Assembly (NCBI RefSeq): GCF_031157835.1
Contig: NZ_JAVIDR010000004.1
Location: 1 to 64,000, forward strand
Source: Acinetobacter rudis
Lineage (GTDB): Bacteria > Pseudomonadota > Gammaproteobacteria > Pseudomonadales > Moraxellaceae
Direction: 5' to 3'
DNA: 64,000 nt
Position 1 is the first letter of the stretch, and the number at the start of each line of letters is the position of its first letter. Position numbers and translations under genes: made by a program. The notes below the pieces were generated by a model, which was given only the letters and a program-made list of their open reading frames with translations, was not told the origin of the DNA and searched no databases. This document shows positions 1 through 10,384 of the stretch, piece by piece.

Positions 1-224
1 CTCATCAATTACTGACAAAAAATTCTCAAATAAACTTCGAGTAATTTCTACCAATCAATCAATGATAATATTTCATCAACTCAACCAGTAAAAATCCACA
101 CAAGTTGTTCTTCATAATCTCTTAATGATTCACTTCCTACTTCATCAGTAGAAAGTTAAACGCAATACTTATTCAACAACCTAGCCCTTTGAACTAAGTT
201 CGTTGCCTGTATCGCGTCGGGATG
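1..224 (-). other. probable rRNA operon leader (partial, runs off left edge)
   Basis: Read on the minus strand, the stretch downstream of the promoter at 231-258 has no open frame and resembles, from memory, the transcribed leader ahead of 16S rRNA in Acinetobacter. It is AT-rich with a GC-richer start just after the promoter. No mature rRNA is in the window and I could not mark an unambiguous boxA. This is inference: it could also be the leader of another stable RNA. Confidence 0.45.
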
Positions 225-230
225 CAGCGT

Positions 231-258
231 ATTCTATAGAGTTTTAAATCAAGCGCAA
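231..258 (-). promoter_or_regulatory. probable stable-RNA (rRNA P1-like) promoter
   Basis: On the minus strand a -35 TTGCGC (253-258), a 16-nt spacer and a -10 TAGAAT (231-236) are followed by an ACGC discriminator. The upstream 260-305 is very AT-rich, as expected of an UP element. The layout fits a strong growth-rate-regulated promoter firing toward the left edge. Confidence 0.5.
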
Positions 259-275
259 CCCCTATTTTAATATTT

Positions 276-618
276 TTATTCCGGTCGTTTGTTTTTTAAA
301 CCAAATGAGTGAAATACCCCTTTATTAGGCTAAATAATCCACAAAACAAGTTAAAATATTATGATCGACAAGATAATAAAAGCAAAAACACTCGCAACAC
401 TTATTAAATAACAATACAACTTATAGTAATGTGTAATCTAAATTTACCCCAGACAATAATATTGAACATGATCTATGCTTTAAAATAAAAAGTCAGTCAA
501 CTTATACTGTACTGATCATTATCTATCTAAATTAAATCTAGAAAGCTTCTGTCTATTTTGTGTTAATACTGATTTAAAGGTTTAGAATAGCCTATTATTT
601 AACATTTACGATCTGATC
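276..618. other. AT-rich intergenic region
   Basis: Between the putative rRNA promoter and the YczE-like gene I see no open frame with a ribosome-binding site, no RNA gene and no repeat. It presumably holds the UP element of the leftward promoter and the promoter of the rightward gene, neither of which I can pin down. Confidence 0.4.
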
Positions 619-1275
619 ATGCCCGTTCAATTTATTCCAAGATTACTTCTTCTAATCTCTGGACTATGTGTACTGTCATTTGGTGTCGCACTTTCTATAC
701 GCTCCAATCTAGGTACATCACCTATTTCTTCTGTCCCTTATGCCTTTAGTCATATTGTTGCTTTATCCGTTGGTACACTGACCATCATTCACCACATCAT
801 CATGATCTTATTGCAAATGCTGATCTTGGGAAAAAACTTTCAGTGGGTTCAATGGCTACAACTTCCTGTTGGTATGGCCTTTGGTCTTTTTATCGACCTT
901 ACACTCTGGCTAACGCAATCTTGGATGATAGAAAACTATTTTGTCCAACTGATATTCTGCTTATTAAGCTGCGTATTCACGGCGATTGGTGTCTGCATGG
1001 TACTAAAAGCAAGTTTAATTTACTTAGCTGCTGAAGGATTATTCTTTGCTTGTGCTGAACGCTTTAATAAAAGCTTTGGTTTTTGCAAAACAACGGGAGA
1101 TATTAGTTTGGTCCTAATTGCAGCAATTAGCTCTTATTTATACTTACATGAAGTTATAGGTGTACGTGAAGGGACTATTATTACAGCTCTATTGGTCGGA
1201 ACAATGGTTAAGTTTCTCATGCCACATTTTCACTTCCTTGATTTCACTCAAAGCAAATCTGAAAAAGCAAACTAA
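619..1275 (+). CDS. YczE/YitT-like integral membrane protein
   Basis: A 218-residue, strongly hydrophobic protein with about five or six membrane segments. Its start, LLISGLCVLSFGVALSIRSN followed by LGTSPISS, is typical of the YczE/YyaS family of inner-membrane proteins whose function is unknown; they are often called membrane proteins of the YitT group. The gene stands alone on the plus strand, with the putative rRNA leader upstream and a strong bidirectional terminator at 1309-1339 separating it from the convergent tau operon. No substrate can be inferred. The family assignment rests on the N-terminal pattern and membrane topology only. Confidence 0.75.
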   Translation: MPVQFIPRLLLLISGLCVLSFGVALSIRSNLGTSPISSVPYAFSHIVALSVGTLTIIHHIIMILLQMLILGKNFQWVQWLQLPVGMAFGLFIDLTLWLTQSWMIENYFVQLIFCLLSCVFTAIGVCMVLKASLIYLAAEGLFFACAERFNKSFGFCKTTGDISLVLIAAISSYLYLHEVIGVREGTIITALLVGTMVKFLMPHFHFLDFTQSKSEKAN

Positions 1276-1308
1276 TATCTTCACTCACAATATCACTGAT
1301 CAGATTTA

Positions 1309-1339
1309 AAAAAACCTTTCAGACTTGAAAGGTTTTTTT
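1309..1339. terminator. bidirectional Rho-independent terminator
   Basis: AAAAAACCTTTC, a 6-nt loop and GAAAGGTTTTTTT form a stem with T tracts on both strands. It serves both the rightward YczE-like gene and the leftward tauABCD operon. Confidence 0.85.
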
Positions 1340-1377
1340 AAATGCCGCTAATTTAAATGTTATTTACACGATCCATT

Positions 1378-2232
1378 TTAATAATACGGACGATCACCAA
1401 TTAGCGTTGCCCGATGCATCACGCGATGCTGTGGTCGATAATCATCTACCGCATAATGCAAAGTACAACGATTATCCCAAAAAGCTACATCATTGTTTTG
1501 CCAAGACCAACGCACCATAAATTCTGGTTTTTGTAAGTGAGCAAACAATAAATTAAGCACTGCTGCACTTTCCTTGCTTTCCAATTCATTAATTCGAGTT
1601 GTAAATCCTTCACTAACAAATAATGCGGGTTGACCTGTGACTGGATGAGTACGAACAACAGGATGGCTAATAGGTGGATATTTTAGTTTTGCCTGCGCTA
1701 ATTTCTCCAGTTCCACAGGGTCCTGCCCAAAACGCTCTATTGGAAAAGATTGTGCAATATCATGTTGAGCAGTAAGTCCAACCAAAAATTGCTGCATTGC
1801 TTGTGACAATGATGCAAAAGCTGCTGTTGCATTTACCCACAATGTATCGCCACCATAACTCGGAACTTTCTTTGCTGCGAGAATGGCACCCTTCGCTGGT
1901 GTTTGTAAGAAAGTAACATCTGTATGCCATAAAGCATTGTCACGCAAGTCATTTAACTGCGTATCTAACAACATAATTTCTGGTTGTTCAGCAATATTTG
2001 GATAAATCGGGTGAATATGTAACTCTCCAAATTGCCGAGCAAAATCAGCATGTTGTTTTGGATTAAGTTTTTGATTTTTAAAAAATATTACTTGATGCTT
2101 CAACAAAGCCTGTTCAATATTTTGCTGTTGTTCTTCTGTTAATGTCTGCGTTAAATCAATTCCCTCAATCACTGCCCCAATTGTTGGAGTTACGGGTCTA
2201 ATTTTCACTTGATCATTTACATATGCATTCAT
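1378..2232 (-). CDS. tauD: taurine dioxygenase
   Basis: Fe(II)/2-oxoglutarate-dependent dioxygenase that hydroxylates taurine (or a related sulfonate) to release sulfite and aminoacetaldehyde, giving sulfur during sulfate starvation. The protein has 284 residues, against about 283 for E. coli TauD. The metal triad is visible as His103 and Asp105 (WHTDVTF) and His259 (TLHY); Arg274 in VMHRATL matches the 2-oxoglutarate-binding arginine. It is the last gene of tauABCD, about 60 bp after tauC, and ends before the shared terminator at 1309-1339. The exact sulfonate cannot be told from sequence, but the cluster order matches the E. coli taurine operon. Confidence 0.93.
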   Translation of the reverse strand: MNAYVNDQVKIRPVTPTIGAVIEGIDLTQTLTEEQQQNIEQALLKHQVIFFKNQKLNPKQHADFARQFGELHIHPIYPNIAEQPEIMLLDTQLNDLRDNALWHTDVTFLQTPAKGAILAAKKVPSYGGDTLWVNATAAFASLSQAMQQFLVGLTAQHDIAQSFPIERFGQDPVELEKLAQAKLKYPPISHPVVRTHPVTGQPALFVSEGFTTRINELESKESAAVLNLLFAHLQKPEFMVRWSWQNNDVAFWDNRCTLHYAVDDYRPQHRVMHRATLIGDRPYY

Positions 2233-2295
2233 TTTATACTCACTCTCATGCCATTAATGACTTAGGCTTTATGACATTTCAACTTAATCATGATG

Positions 2296-3138
2296 TTAGG
2301 ATTGCCAAGGCACCCAGCGTTTTTGCAAATAACGTAACCCCAACTCCAAAGCACAAGCGATCAATGCAATAATAAAAATACCAATAAAGACCACATCTGT
2401 TGCAAGCAATTGAGAAGAAGACTGCACCATAAAACCCAAACCTTCAGAAGCACCAACTAACTCTGCTGCAACCAAAGTAGACCACCCCACACCCAGCCCA
2501 ATCCGAATCCCGGTGAGCATTTGCGGCAAAGCACTTGGAATAACTACATGTCTTACAATTTGTATTCGAGTTGCACCTAGAGATTGGGCTGCGCGAATTT
2601 TTGCTGGATCCACAGTACGCACACCTGTTGCTGTTGCAATAACAACTGGAGCAAAAATGGCAAGGAAAATCAAAAGCACTTTTGATAGTTCACCAATACC
2701 ACACCAAATCACAATTAAAGGTAAATAAGCTAAAGGTGGTATTGGCCGATAAAACTCAATAAATGGATCCATTACAGCGCTAACACGGCGACTTTGTCCC
2801 ATGCACAAACCCAAAGGAATCGCAATAATGACTGCCGCAAATAGTGCCACCAGCATTCGGCCCAGACTCGCTAAAATATGCTCAGACAGCGCAATACCCA
2901 TATAGCCACCTGAAATTAGATCTTGTAAACGTGCCCATATCATTTGCGGTGATGGTAAAAACAGCTCGTCTATCCATTGCTGTGTCGTCACGATATACCA
3001 CAGTAAAATCAGCACTAATACAGCACTGATACTCAGCCCTCTCAATCGCGTTTCACGTGAAACCTTTAACCTCGATACTGCCAAGCTCATAGGCAGGTTA
3101 CGTTCTTGTGCCCAAGACTTTGAAGATTTTAATGACAT
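2296..3138 (-). CDS. tauC: taurine/sulfonate ABC transporter permease
   Basis: Inner-membrane permease of the TauC/SsuC family, with about six membrane segments and the cytoplasmic coupling loop (sequence around AAQSLGATRIQIVRHVVIPSA) that docks on TauB. I start it at ATG 3138, giving 280 residues (MSLKSSKSW). An ATG at 3198 would overlap the end of tauB by 50 bp and adds a basic, unconserved-looking tail. An AGGGA stretch overlapping the tauB stop region serves as ribosome-binding site. Codons near the N-terminus (VSRETR) encode a perfect parS palindrome at 3050-3063. Confidence 0.92.
   Translation of the reverse strand: MSLKSSKSWAQERNLPMSLAVSRLKVSRETRLRGLSISAVLVLILLWYIVTTQQWIDELFLPSPQMIWARLQDLISGGYMGIALSEHILASLGRMLVALFAAVIIAIPLGLCMGQSRRVSAVMDPFIEFYRPIPPLAYLPLIVIWCGIGELSKVLLIFLAIFAPVVIATATGVRTVDPAKIRAAQSLGATRIQIVRHVVIPSALPQMLTGIRIGLGVGWSTLVAAELVGASEGLGFMVQSSSQLLATDVVFIGIFIIALIACALELGLRYLQKRWVPWQS
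3050..3063. promoter_or_regulatory. parS: parS centromere-like site (ParB binding)
   Basis: GTTTCACGTGAAAC, a perfect 14-bp palindrome equal to the core of the bacterial chromosomal parS consensus. It lies inside tauC about 15 kb from oriC, the usual distance for ParB-loading sites. Intragenic parS sites are common. parA and parB are not in this window. Confidence 0.75.
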
Positions 3139-3148
3139 TACAGCATCC

Positions 3149-3961
3149 CTAGCCCGCTTTTTGTATATGTACTGATGCTTGTCTTGCATGAGTAGCATTC
3201 TGTGTAAATACTAAGTTCAACACATGTTCACGCATTGCAATGAACTCTGGGGCAGATTTAATACTGCGTGCTGATTCACCTTGCGCAAAACGTTGGGCGA
3301 AATCCAACTGAATGGTTTCAACCACTCGTCCTGGATTAGGTGCCATAATCACTAAATCAGTCGCTAAAAATACTGCTTCTTCTATATCATGTGTAATTAA
3401 GAAAATTGGTTTTTCTGTACGATGCCAAACATCAAGCAATAGACATTGCATCTGTTCACGAATGAAAGCATCTAAAGCAGCAAAAGGTTCATCCATTAAC
3501 AAGATTTTAGGGTCAGCAGCCAATGCACGTGCGAGCCCAACACGCTGACGTTGACCACCAGACAACTCACGAATATGGCGTGAAGCAAACCCTTCCAAAC
3601 CCACTAAAGCAAGCAACTCATGCGCGCGTTGTAGTCGTTTTTGTTTTTCAACACCAGCCAAGGTAAGCCCAAATGCAATATTGTTTTCAACATTTTGCCA
3701 TGGCAATAACACATCATCCTGAAAGACCACTCCACGATCACGACTTGGCTCAGAGATATCTTGTCCATCAAGTTGAATTAAACCCGACTCTGCTTGTGTA
3801 AACCCTGCAATTAAATTCAATAATGTTGTTTTACCACTACCCGATGCACCCAATACCACCATGAGTTGTTGCGGTCCTAATTGCAGAGAAATGTCCGAAA
3901 GCACAGGTGCTGTAGAGCCACGGTATTGTGCGCGTAAATGTTCAATACGTAAAATTGCCAT
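3149..3961 (-). CDS. tauB: taurine ABC transporter ATP-binding protein
   Basis: Cytoplasmic ATPase of the TauABC importer. Visible motifs are Walker A GASGSGKT (residues 38-45), signature LSGGQ (133-137) and Walker B ILLMDE (153-158), followed by the H-loop LITHD. The 270-residue length is normal for the SsuB/TauB group. The start ATG directly abuts the tauA stop (TAA immediately followed by ATG), and tauC begins 10 bp after the TAG stop, so tauABC are translationally close-packed. It pairs with TauC and the periplasmic TauA. Confidence 0.94.
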   Translation of the reverse strand: MAILRIEHLRAQYRGSTAPVLSDISLQLGPQQLMVVLGASGSGKTTLLNLIAGFTQAESGLIQLDGQDISEPSRDRGVVFQDDVLLPWQNVENNIAFGLTLAGVEKQKRLQRAHELLALVGLEGFASRHIRELSGGQRQRVGLARALAADPKILLMDEPFAALDAFIREQMQCLLLDVWHRTEKPIFLITHDIEEAVFLATDLVIMAPNPGRVVETIQLDFAQRFAQGESARSIKSAPEFIAMREHVLNLVFTQNATHARQASVHIQKAG

Positions 3962-4969
3962 TTAATGGTTCCTCGCATTTATTGCTGTGGATTGGATATA
4001 AGCGGTAGTGACAAACTTCTGATAATTCGATGGAACTTTACTAACTAAACCAAGATCTTTTAAATAGCTCACTGTATTGGCAATATTACGTTGAGTCCCT
4101 TGACCTAGATAACGCGTACTCATTTGTGCCTGACGATTTGGATATTCGGCACCTGCCAATAAAGTTGGTACATCTGCCGTTGAAACCCCTGTTAATTTCG
4201 CAATTTTCTGTACTTGTGAACTTTGTTGATTCCACGCAGTTGGATTTGCTTGATAAGCGGCATAATACTTTAATGTGACATCTGCAAATTGACGTAAGAT
4301 TTCGGGATGTTGTACAGCAAAATCTTTGCGTGCAACCCAAACTTCAAAAGTAGGGGCTCCCCACTGTCCAACCTGCCCTGCATCAGTCATGACTGTGCCT
4401 GTTTTTTTAATATTGGCGAGTGCTGGCGACCACACAAAGGCTGCATCTATATCTCCACGGCGCCATGCAGCATTAATTTCAGCAGGTTTCAAATTTAATA
4501 AACGAACTTGCTGCGGTTTAATGTTCCAATGCTTCAATGCACTTAACAAACTATAATGAGATGTTGATGCGAATGGTGTTGCAATCTTCTTACCAATCAG
4601 ATCATTAGGTTTATAAATACCACGACCATTTCTGACCACTAATGCTTCTGCTGACTTTAAATCGGTTGCAACCAAAAAAACTTCAATATCTAAGTTTTTT
4701 GCTACAGCAGCAGCCAAAGGACTTGAACCCAGTAAAGCGAAATCTACAGCTCCTGAAGCCAAGGCGGTAAGAACCTCTGCACCACTATTAAATAAACGCC
4801 AATCAATCTGCGTTGCCAAAGCTCGCTCATAGGCACCATCAACTTGAGCAACTTTTGCAGGTTCCACATTAGTTTGATAGCCAATAACCACTGCTTTTGC
4901 TTGAGCCTGATTGCCTTGCACACAAATAAACAGTGTTGAAGTCAGCAACAACAAACGATGAATATTCAT
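3962..4969 (-). CDS. tauA: taurine-binding periplasmic protein
   Basis: Substrate-binding protein of the taurine importer, 335 residues, beginning with a signal peptide (MNIHRLLLLTSTLFICVQG, cleavage probably after AQA near residue 24). The fold signature of the TauA/SsuA/NMT1-like family is seen in IGYQTNVEPAK, LASGAVDFALLGSSP and GDIDAAFVW. It is the promoter-proximal gene of tauABCD. In enterobacteria the operon is activated by Cbl/CysB under sulfate limitation; the 256-bp upstream gap is AT-rich enough for such sites, but I cannot define one. Confidence 0.93.
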   Translation of the reverse strand: MNIHRLLLLTSTLFICVQGNQAQAKAVVIGYQTNVEPAKVAQVDGAYERALATQIDWRLFNSGAEVLTALASGAVDFALLGSSPLAAAVAKNLDIEVFLVATDLKSAEALVVRNGRGIYKPNDLIGKKIATPFASTSHYSLLSALKHWNIKPQQVRLLNLKPAEINAAWRRGDIDAAFVWSPALANIKKTGTVMTDAGQVGQWGAPTFEVWVARKDFAVQHPEILRQFADVTLKYYAAYQANPTAWNQQSSQVQKIAKLTGVSTADVPTLLAGAEYPNRQAQMSTRYLGQGTQRNIANTVSYLKDLGLVSKVPSNYQKFVTTAYIQSTAINARNH

Positions 4970-5174
4970 AGAAACCTACACTATTCCCCTCAAATGATCT
5001 CTGTGGAAAATTAAAATTTGTCTAAGTGGCTTATGTTATTTTTATTTCTTGATTTTGAAAAATATGTTTTTAATGACTAATTATCTTATTAACTCCTAAA
5101 CATAATTTCTGATTTTTAAATCATATAAAAAGCTAGCAATGCACCTCATGGGTATTTATATCAACAAAAATACA

Positions 5175-5206
5175 ATAAAAAAGCCCCGTTCGCATGAACA
5201 GGGCTT
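5175..5206 (-). terminator. tyrS terminator
   Basis: On the minus strand AAGCCCTGTTC, an ATGC loop and GAACGGGGCTT form an 11-bp stem (one G-U pair) followed by TTTTTT, just after the tyrS stop. Confidence 0.85.
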
Positions 5207-5225
5207 GATACACAAGAAAAGAGTT

Positions 5226-6461
<1,236 letters not shown>

Positions 6462-6519
6462 TTATTCAATTTCTACGATATACTAACACTTTTTCAGCAC
6501 AATGCAGGCGAGTATTCAT

Positions 6520-7647
6520 ATGAGTGCAATCTATATTGGTGTAATGACGGGGACCAGCATGGATGGCGTCGACATTGTTGCCGCATCTTTCCATCCCTTA
6601 ACGATTCATGCAACATTAACACTCTCATTTGAACCAAGTCTACGTGATGAACTGATGGCACTCACCCTACCGAGTGACAATGAAATTGATCGCATGGGGA
6701 AAGCAGATGTTGCCTTGGCACAAATGATTGGCCATGGTATCAATCAGCTCATCAAAGAAAATAATCTTAATCATGCCAAAATTAAAGCCATTGGTTCACA
6801 TGGACAAACAATTCGTCACCGCCCAGAACACGGCTTTAGCTTACAAATTGGTGACCCAAATATTATTACTGAAATTACTCACATTCCAGTTGTTTCAGAT
6901 TTTCGTCGTCGTGACCTTGCCGCAGGTGGTCAAGGTGCACCACTCGTTCCTGCATTTCATCAAGACGTATTTCAGCACCCAACCATACATCGCGTCATCC
7001 TTAATTTGGGTGGCATTGCCAATGTCAGTATTTTACCGGCTGGCAAGGCTGATGAAGTCTATGGTTTTGATACTGGCCCTGCAAATATTCTCATGGATGC
7101 TTGGTGTCATCGCTATACAGGCCAACGTTATGATGAAGATGGACGTTGGGGAGCATATGGTCAACCCATTCGAGCACTATTAGACCGTCTACAATCACAC
7201 GAATATTTTTCTAAAGAACCGCCAAAAAGCACAGGTCGTGAAGACTTCAATTTAGAATGGCTAGATGAACAAATTTTAGATTGGCGTAATGATGTTGAAT
7301 ACGACGAGCTTGAAGATCGACCTGAAAATGTACAAGCGACTTTATTAAAACTCACCACACGAGCAATCAAAAAAGCAATCTATCGCTCACCATTAGATAC
7401 GGGTGAAGTCTATGTCTGTGGCGGTGGCGCATACAATACTCAACTTATGGAACAATTGCGCTGGCGTCTACGTAAGCATGAATGGAGTGTACATACAACT
7501 CAAGCACTTGGTATTTCACCAACATGGGTTGAAGCTACCGCTTTTGCTTGGCTTGCTATGCGCTTTTGTGAACATAAAAGCGGTAATCTACCCGCTGTTA
7601 CTGGCGCAAATGGTCTAAGAATTTTAGGTACGACCACCGTAGTCTAA
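6520..7647 (+). CDS. anmK: anhydro-N-acetylmuramic acid kinase
   Basis: Cytosolic kinase that opens and phosphorylates 1,6-anhydro-MurNAc to MurNAc-6-phosphate during peptidoglycan recycling. The family hallmark GTSMDG is at residues 11-16 (MSAIYIGVMTGTSMDG). SHGQTIRH, GGIANVS and FDTGPANILMD are also typical, and the 375-residue length fits. I prefer ATG 6520, which has an AGGCGAG ribosome-binding site, over ATG 6502. It lies divergent to tyrS. A 12-bp perfect hairpin without a T tract follows at 7659-7686. Mpl, another recycling enzyme, is at 34996-36366. Confidence 0.94.
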   Translation: MSAIYIGVMTGTSMDGVDIVAASFHPLTIHATLTLSFEPSLRDELMALTLPSDNEIDRMGKADVALAQMIGHGINQLIKENNLNHAKIKAIGSHGQTIRHRPEHGFSLQIGDPNIITEITHIPVVSDFRRRDLAAGGQGAPLVPAFHQDVFQHPTIHRVILNLGGIANVSILPAGKADEVYGFDTGPANILMDAWCHRYTGQRYDEDGRWGAYGQPIRALLDRLQSHEYFSKEPPKSTGREDFNLEWLDEQILDWRNDVEYDELEDRPENVQATLLKLTTRAIKKAIYRSPLDTGEVYVCGGGAYNTQLMEQLRWRLRKHEWSVHTTQALGISPTWVEATAFAWLAMRFCEHKSGNLPAVTGANGLRILGTTTVV

Positions 7648-7658
7648 CTTTCTCTTGG

Positions 7659-7686
7659 CAACAATATGATCTTTATCATATTGTTG
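7659..7686. terminator. hairpin after anmK, no T tract
   Basis: CAACAATATGAT, CTTT loop, ATCATATTGTTG: a perfect 12-bp stem starting 11 bp after the anmK stop. There is no T run, so it may be an RNA-stability hairpin rather than an intrinsic terminator. Confidence 0.5.
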
Positions 7687-7780
7687 CTGATTAAAAGCAA
7701 TCCATACAAGGCATTGTTTTTTATATTTTTATCATAATATCGATTAAATTATGTACTTGGAGCAGCACGCTTATGTACAC

Positions 7781-7815
7781 AAAAAACAAAAATCCCCAAT
7801 ATTAAATTGGGGATT
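7781..7815 (-). terminator. erpA terminator
   Basis: On the minus strand AATCCCCAAT, an ATTAA-type loop and ATTGGGGATT form a 10-bp stem followed by a T-rich run, 20 bp past the erpA stop. Confidence 0.85.
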
Positions 7816-7834
7816 AAGCTGATCTACAGAGAAA

Positions 7835-8170
7835 TTAAATGGAGAAAGAAGATCCACAACCACACGTTGTTGTTGCGTTTGGATTATCAATGATAAAACG
7901 AGAACCTTCTAATCCTTCAATATAATCAACTTTTGAACCAACCAAATACTGATAACTGAGTGAATCAACAACCATGGTGACATCACCATTTGCAAATTGA
8001 GCATCATCTTCATTAGCCGCGTCTGCAAAGTTAAACCCATAAGAGAAGCCAGAACAGCCACCACCTGTCACATAAACACGTAACATAAGGTCCTGATTAC
8101 CTTCACTATCGCGAAGTTGACGCACTTTTTTTGCTGCATTATCAGTCATTTCAAGAGCTTGGGCATTCAT
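7835..8170 (-). CDS. erpA: A-type iron-sulfur cluster insertion protein
   Basis: Small cytosolic A-type carrier (111 residues) that delivers Fe-S clusters to apo-proteins, including isoprenoid-synthesis enzymes. The three conserved cysteines are Cys39 in GGGCSGFSY and Cys103/Cys105 in [10 protein letters not shown]. The sequence is closer to ErpA than to IscA or SufA, as it is a lone gene outside isc or suf clusters. On the minus strand a TATACT -10-like hexamer lies about 85 bp upstream (8252-8257). It ends at a clear terminator. Confidence 0.92.
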   Translation of the reverse strand: MNAQALEMTDNAAKKVRQLRDSEGNQDLMLRVYVTGGGCSGFSYGFNFADAANEDDAQFANGDVTMVVDSLSYQYLVGSKVDYIEGLEGSRFIIDNPNATTTCGCGSSFSI

Positions 8171-8449
8171 GATGGATCATTCCTCAAACGGTTTAAATCG
8201 CGAAACAGATTAAGAGCAGCAACAACACAATAGCTAACTCAATCTTGTGCAGGGAAGTATAGCATAATCAATTCAGAGTCAGTTACTCAACATTAACTGA
8301 AACTCACCCGATATAAAATACAAACCACACCACCTATATAAACAAAATAATATGCAGTTAAAATATATACTGTCACAGTTTTTTTTGCGGCAATCACTCG
8401 ATATCTATAAACTAAGCACATTTTACCTTATACAGTAGTTTAAATCTTC

Positions 8450-10384
8450 ATGATTCAGTTAGAGCAACTTTCCATCCGTCGCGGTGGACGTGTGTTATTT
8501 AAAGACGCATCCATGCAATTGCATCCAGGGTGGAAAATTGGTTTGACTGGTGTCAACGGTGCAGGTAAATCCACACTATTCTCAGCCCTACTTGGTGGTA
8601 TTGAGTCCGATACAGGAAGTTTAAGACGCCCTTCAATTTGGACTGTGGCTCACATGGCTCAGGAAATTGAAGCACTCGACATGAAAGCGATTGACTTCGT
8701 TTTATCTGGAGATGAGGAATATTGGCGCATCCAGCATCAATTAGAACATCCTGCTGAACTCAATGACCATGAACTCGCTGAACTTTATAGTCGTTTTGAT
8801 GAAATCAATGGTTACTCAGCACCTGCAAAAGCATCACAATTGATGGCAGGTCTTGGTTTTTTTGAACATCAATCTCAACTTGATGTTTCCAGTTTTTCGG
8901 GTGGTTGGCGTATGCGCCTGAATTTGGCCCGTACGCTCATGAGCCGATCAGACTTATTATTACTTGATGAGCCAACGAACCACTTAGATTTAGATGCCAT
9001 TTTATGGCTAGAAGATTGGCTAAGTGCTTATCAAGGCACTTTAGTGTTGATTTCACATGATCGTGATTTCTTAGATGCAATTACCGACCATATCTTGCAT
9101 ATTGAAAATCAAGAACTTACTTTATATACAGGCCATTACTCCACTTTTGAGACGACTCGTGCTGAACGTCTAGCACAGCAACAACAGGCCTTTGAAAAAC
9201 AACAAGAAACTCGCGCACACTTACAAAAATTTATTGATCGCTTCAAAGCTAAAGCCACAAAAGCACGCCAAGCACAAAGCCGAATTAAACAACTTGAACG
9301 TATGCAAGAGCTTGCACCAGCACATGTGGATACCCCATTCACATTTAGTTTCCGCGAACCAAGTAAAATGAGTACACCATTACTCACCCTTGATCAGGCA
9401 GATATCGGTTATGGCGATAAATTAATTGTCACCAATGTCCAACTACAAATAACCCCAAATAGTCGAATTGGCCTTTTGGGGATGAATGGTGCTGGTAAAT
9501 CGACACTCATTAAATCCTTAGTTGGTGATCTTCCTCTACTCAAAGGCACACGCCAAGCTTCTGAACTGTTAAACATTGGATATTTTGCTCAGCACCAAAT
9601 GGATGCTCTTGATGGTAGTGCAAGTCCAATGTTGCAACTTTCTCGTATCGCAGATAAACAAATTAGCGAAGCAACTTTGCGCGCTTTCCTTGGAAGCTTT
9701 GGTTTTAGTGGCGAACGTATGGATACACCAAGTGAGAGTTTCTCAGGCGGTGAACGTGCTCGGCTTGCCCTAGCCCTGATTGTATGGCGTCGTCCAAATG
9801 TACTAATTTTAGATGAACCTACCAACCATCTAGATTTAGACATGCGTCATGCATTAACCATGGCCCTTCAAGATTTTGAAGGAGCTGTTGTGTTGGTTTC
9901 TCATGAACGTCAGCTCATTGCCAGTGTTTGTGATGAACTTATCTTAGTGCATGCTGCACAAGCCAAGAGTTTTGATGGTGATTTACAAGACTATGCGCAA
10001 TGGTTACGCCAAGCTCGTATTGAACTCATGAAAAAAGGGCCTGAGACAGTCGCTGTACAATCTTTAGTGGTTGAAAAAACGGTTGTATCTAAAGTCGATA
10101 AAGAGGCTCAACGTAAAGAAGCTGCTCGTCGCCGTGAAATGAGTCGCCCTATTCGTAAAAATATCGAAAAATACGAGAAAAAAATCACGACTGTACAGCA
10201 ACGTCTTAGTCAAATTGAGACTGCATTAGCTGATAGTGGTCTTTATGATAGCCACCGCAAGGATGAATTATTAAATCTGATGAATGAACAAACGGCACTT
10301 AATACTGAGTTAAAACAAAATGAAGAACAAATGTTTGAATTGATGTTTGAACTTGAAGAGCTAGAGAACTCATTTGAAGATTAA
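8450..10384 (+). CDS. yheS: ABC-F family ATPase, YheS-like
   Basis: Soluble protein with two fused ABC domains and no membrane segments, the ABC-F pattern of ribosome-associated translation factors. The first domain has GVNGAGKS (34-41), FSGGWRMRL and LLLDEPTNHLDLD; the second has GMNGAGKS (about 345-352), FSGGERARL and LILDEPTNHLDLD. A charged linker with QQQQAFEKQQ and a C-terminal coiled-coil rich in Glu/Lys follow. Its 644 residues match E. coli YheS (about 637) better than Uup or EttA. YheS-type proteins are thought to relieve ribosome stalling; the precise role here is inferred. Confidence 0.88.
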   Translation: MIQLEQLSIRRGGRVLFKDASMQLHPGWKIGLTGVNGAGKSTLFSALLGGIESDTGSLRRPSIWTVAHMAQEIEALDMKAIDFVLSGDEEYWRIQHQLEHPAELNDHELAELYSRFDEINGYSAPAKASQLMAGLGFFEHQSQLDVSSFSGGWRMRLNLARTLMSRSDLLLLDEPTNHLDLDAILWLEDWLSAYQGTLVLISHDRDFLDAITDHILHIENQELTLYTGHYSTFETTRAERLAQQQQAFEKQQETRAHLQKFIDRFKAKATKARQAQSRIKQLERMQELAPAHVDTPFTFSFREPSKMSTPLLTLDQADIGYGDKLIVTNVQLQITPNSRIGLLGMNGAGKSTLIKSLVGDLPLLKGTRQASELLNIGYFAQHQMDALDGSASPMLQLSRIADKQISEATLRAFLGSFGFSGERMDTPSESFSGGERARLALALIVWRRPNVLILDEPTNHLDLDMRHALTMALQDFEGAVVLVSHERQLIASVCDELILVHAAQAKSFDGDLQDYAQWLRQARIELMKKGPETVAVQSLVVEKTVVSKVDKEAQRKEAARRREMSRPIRKNIEKYEKKITTVQQRLSQIETALADSGLYDSHRKDELLNLMNEQTALNTELKQNEEQMFELMFELEELENSFED

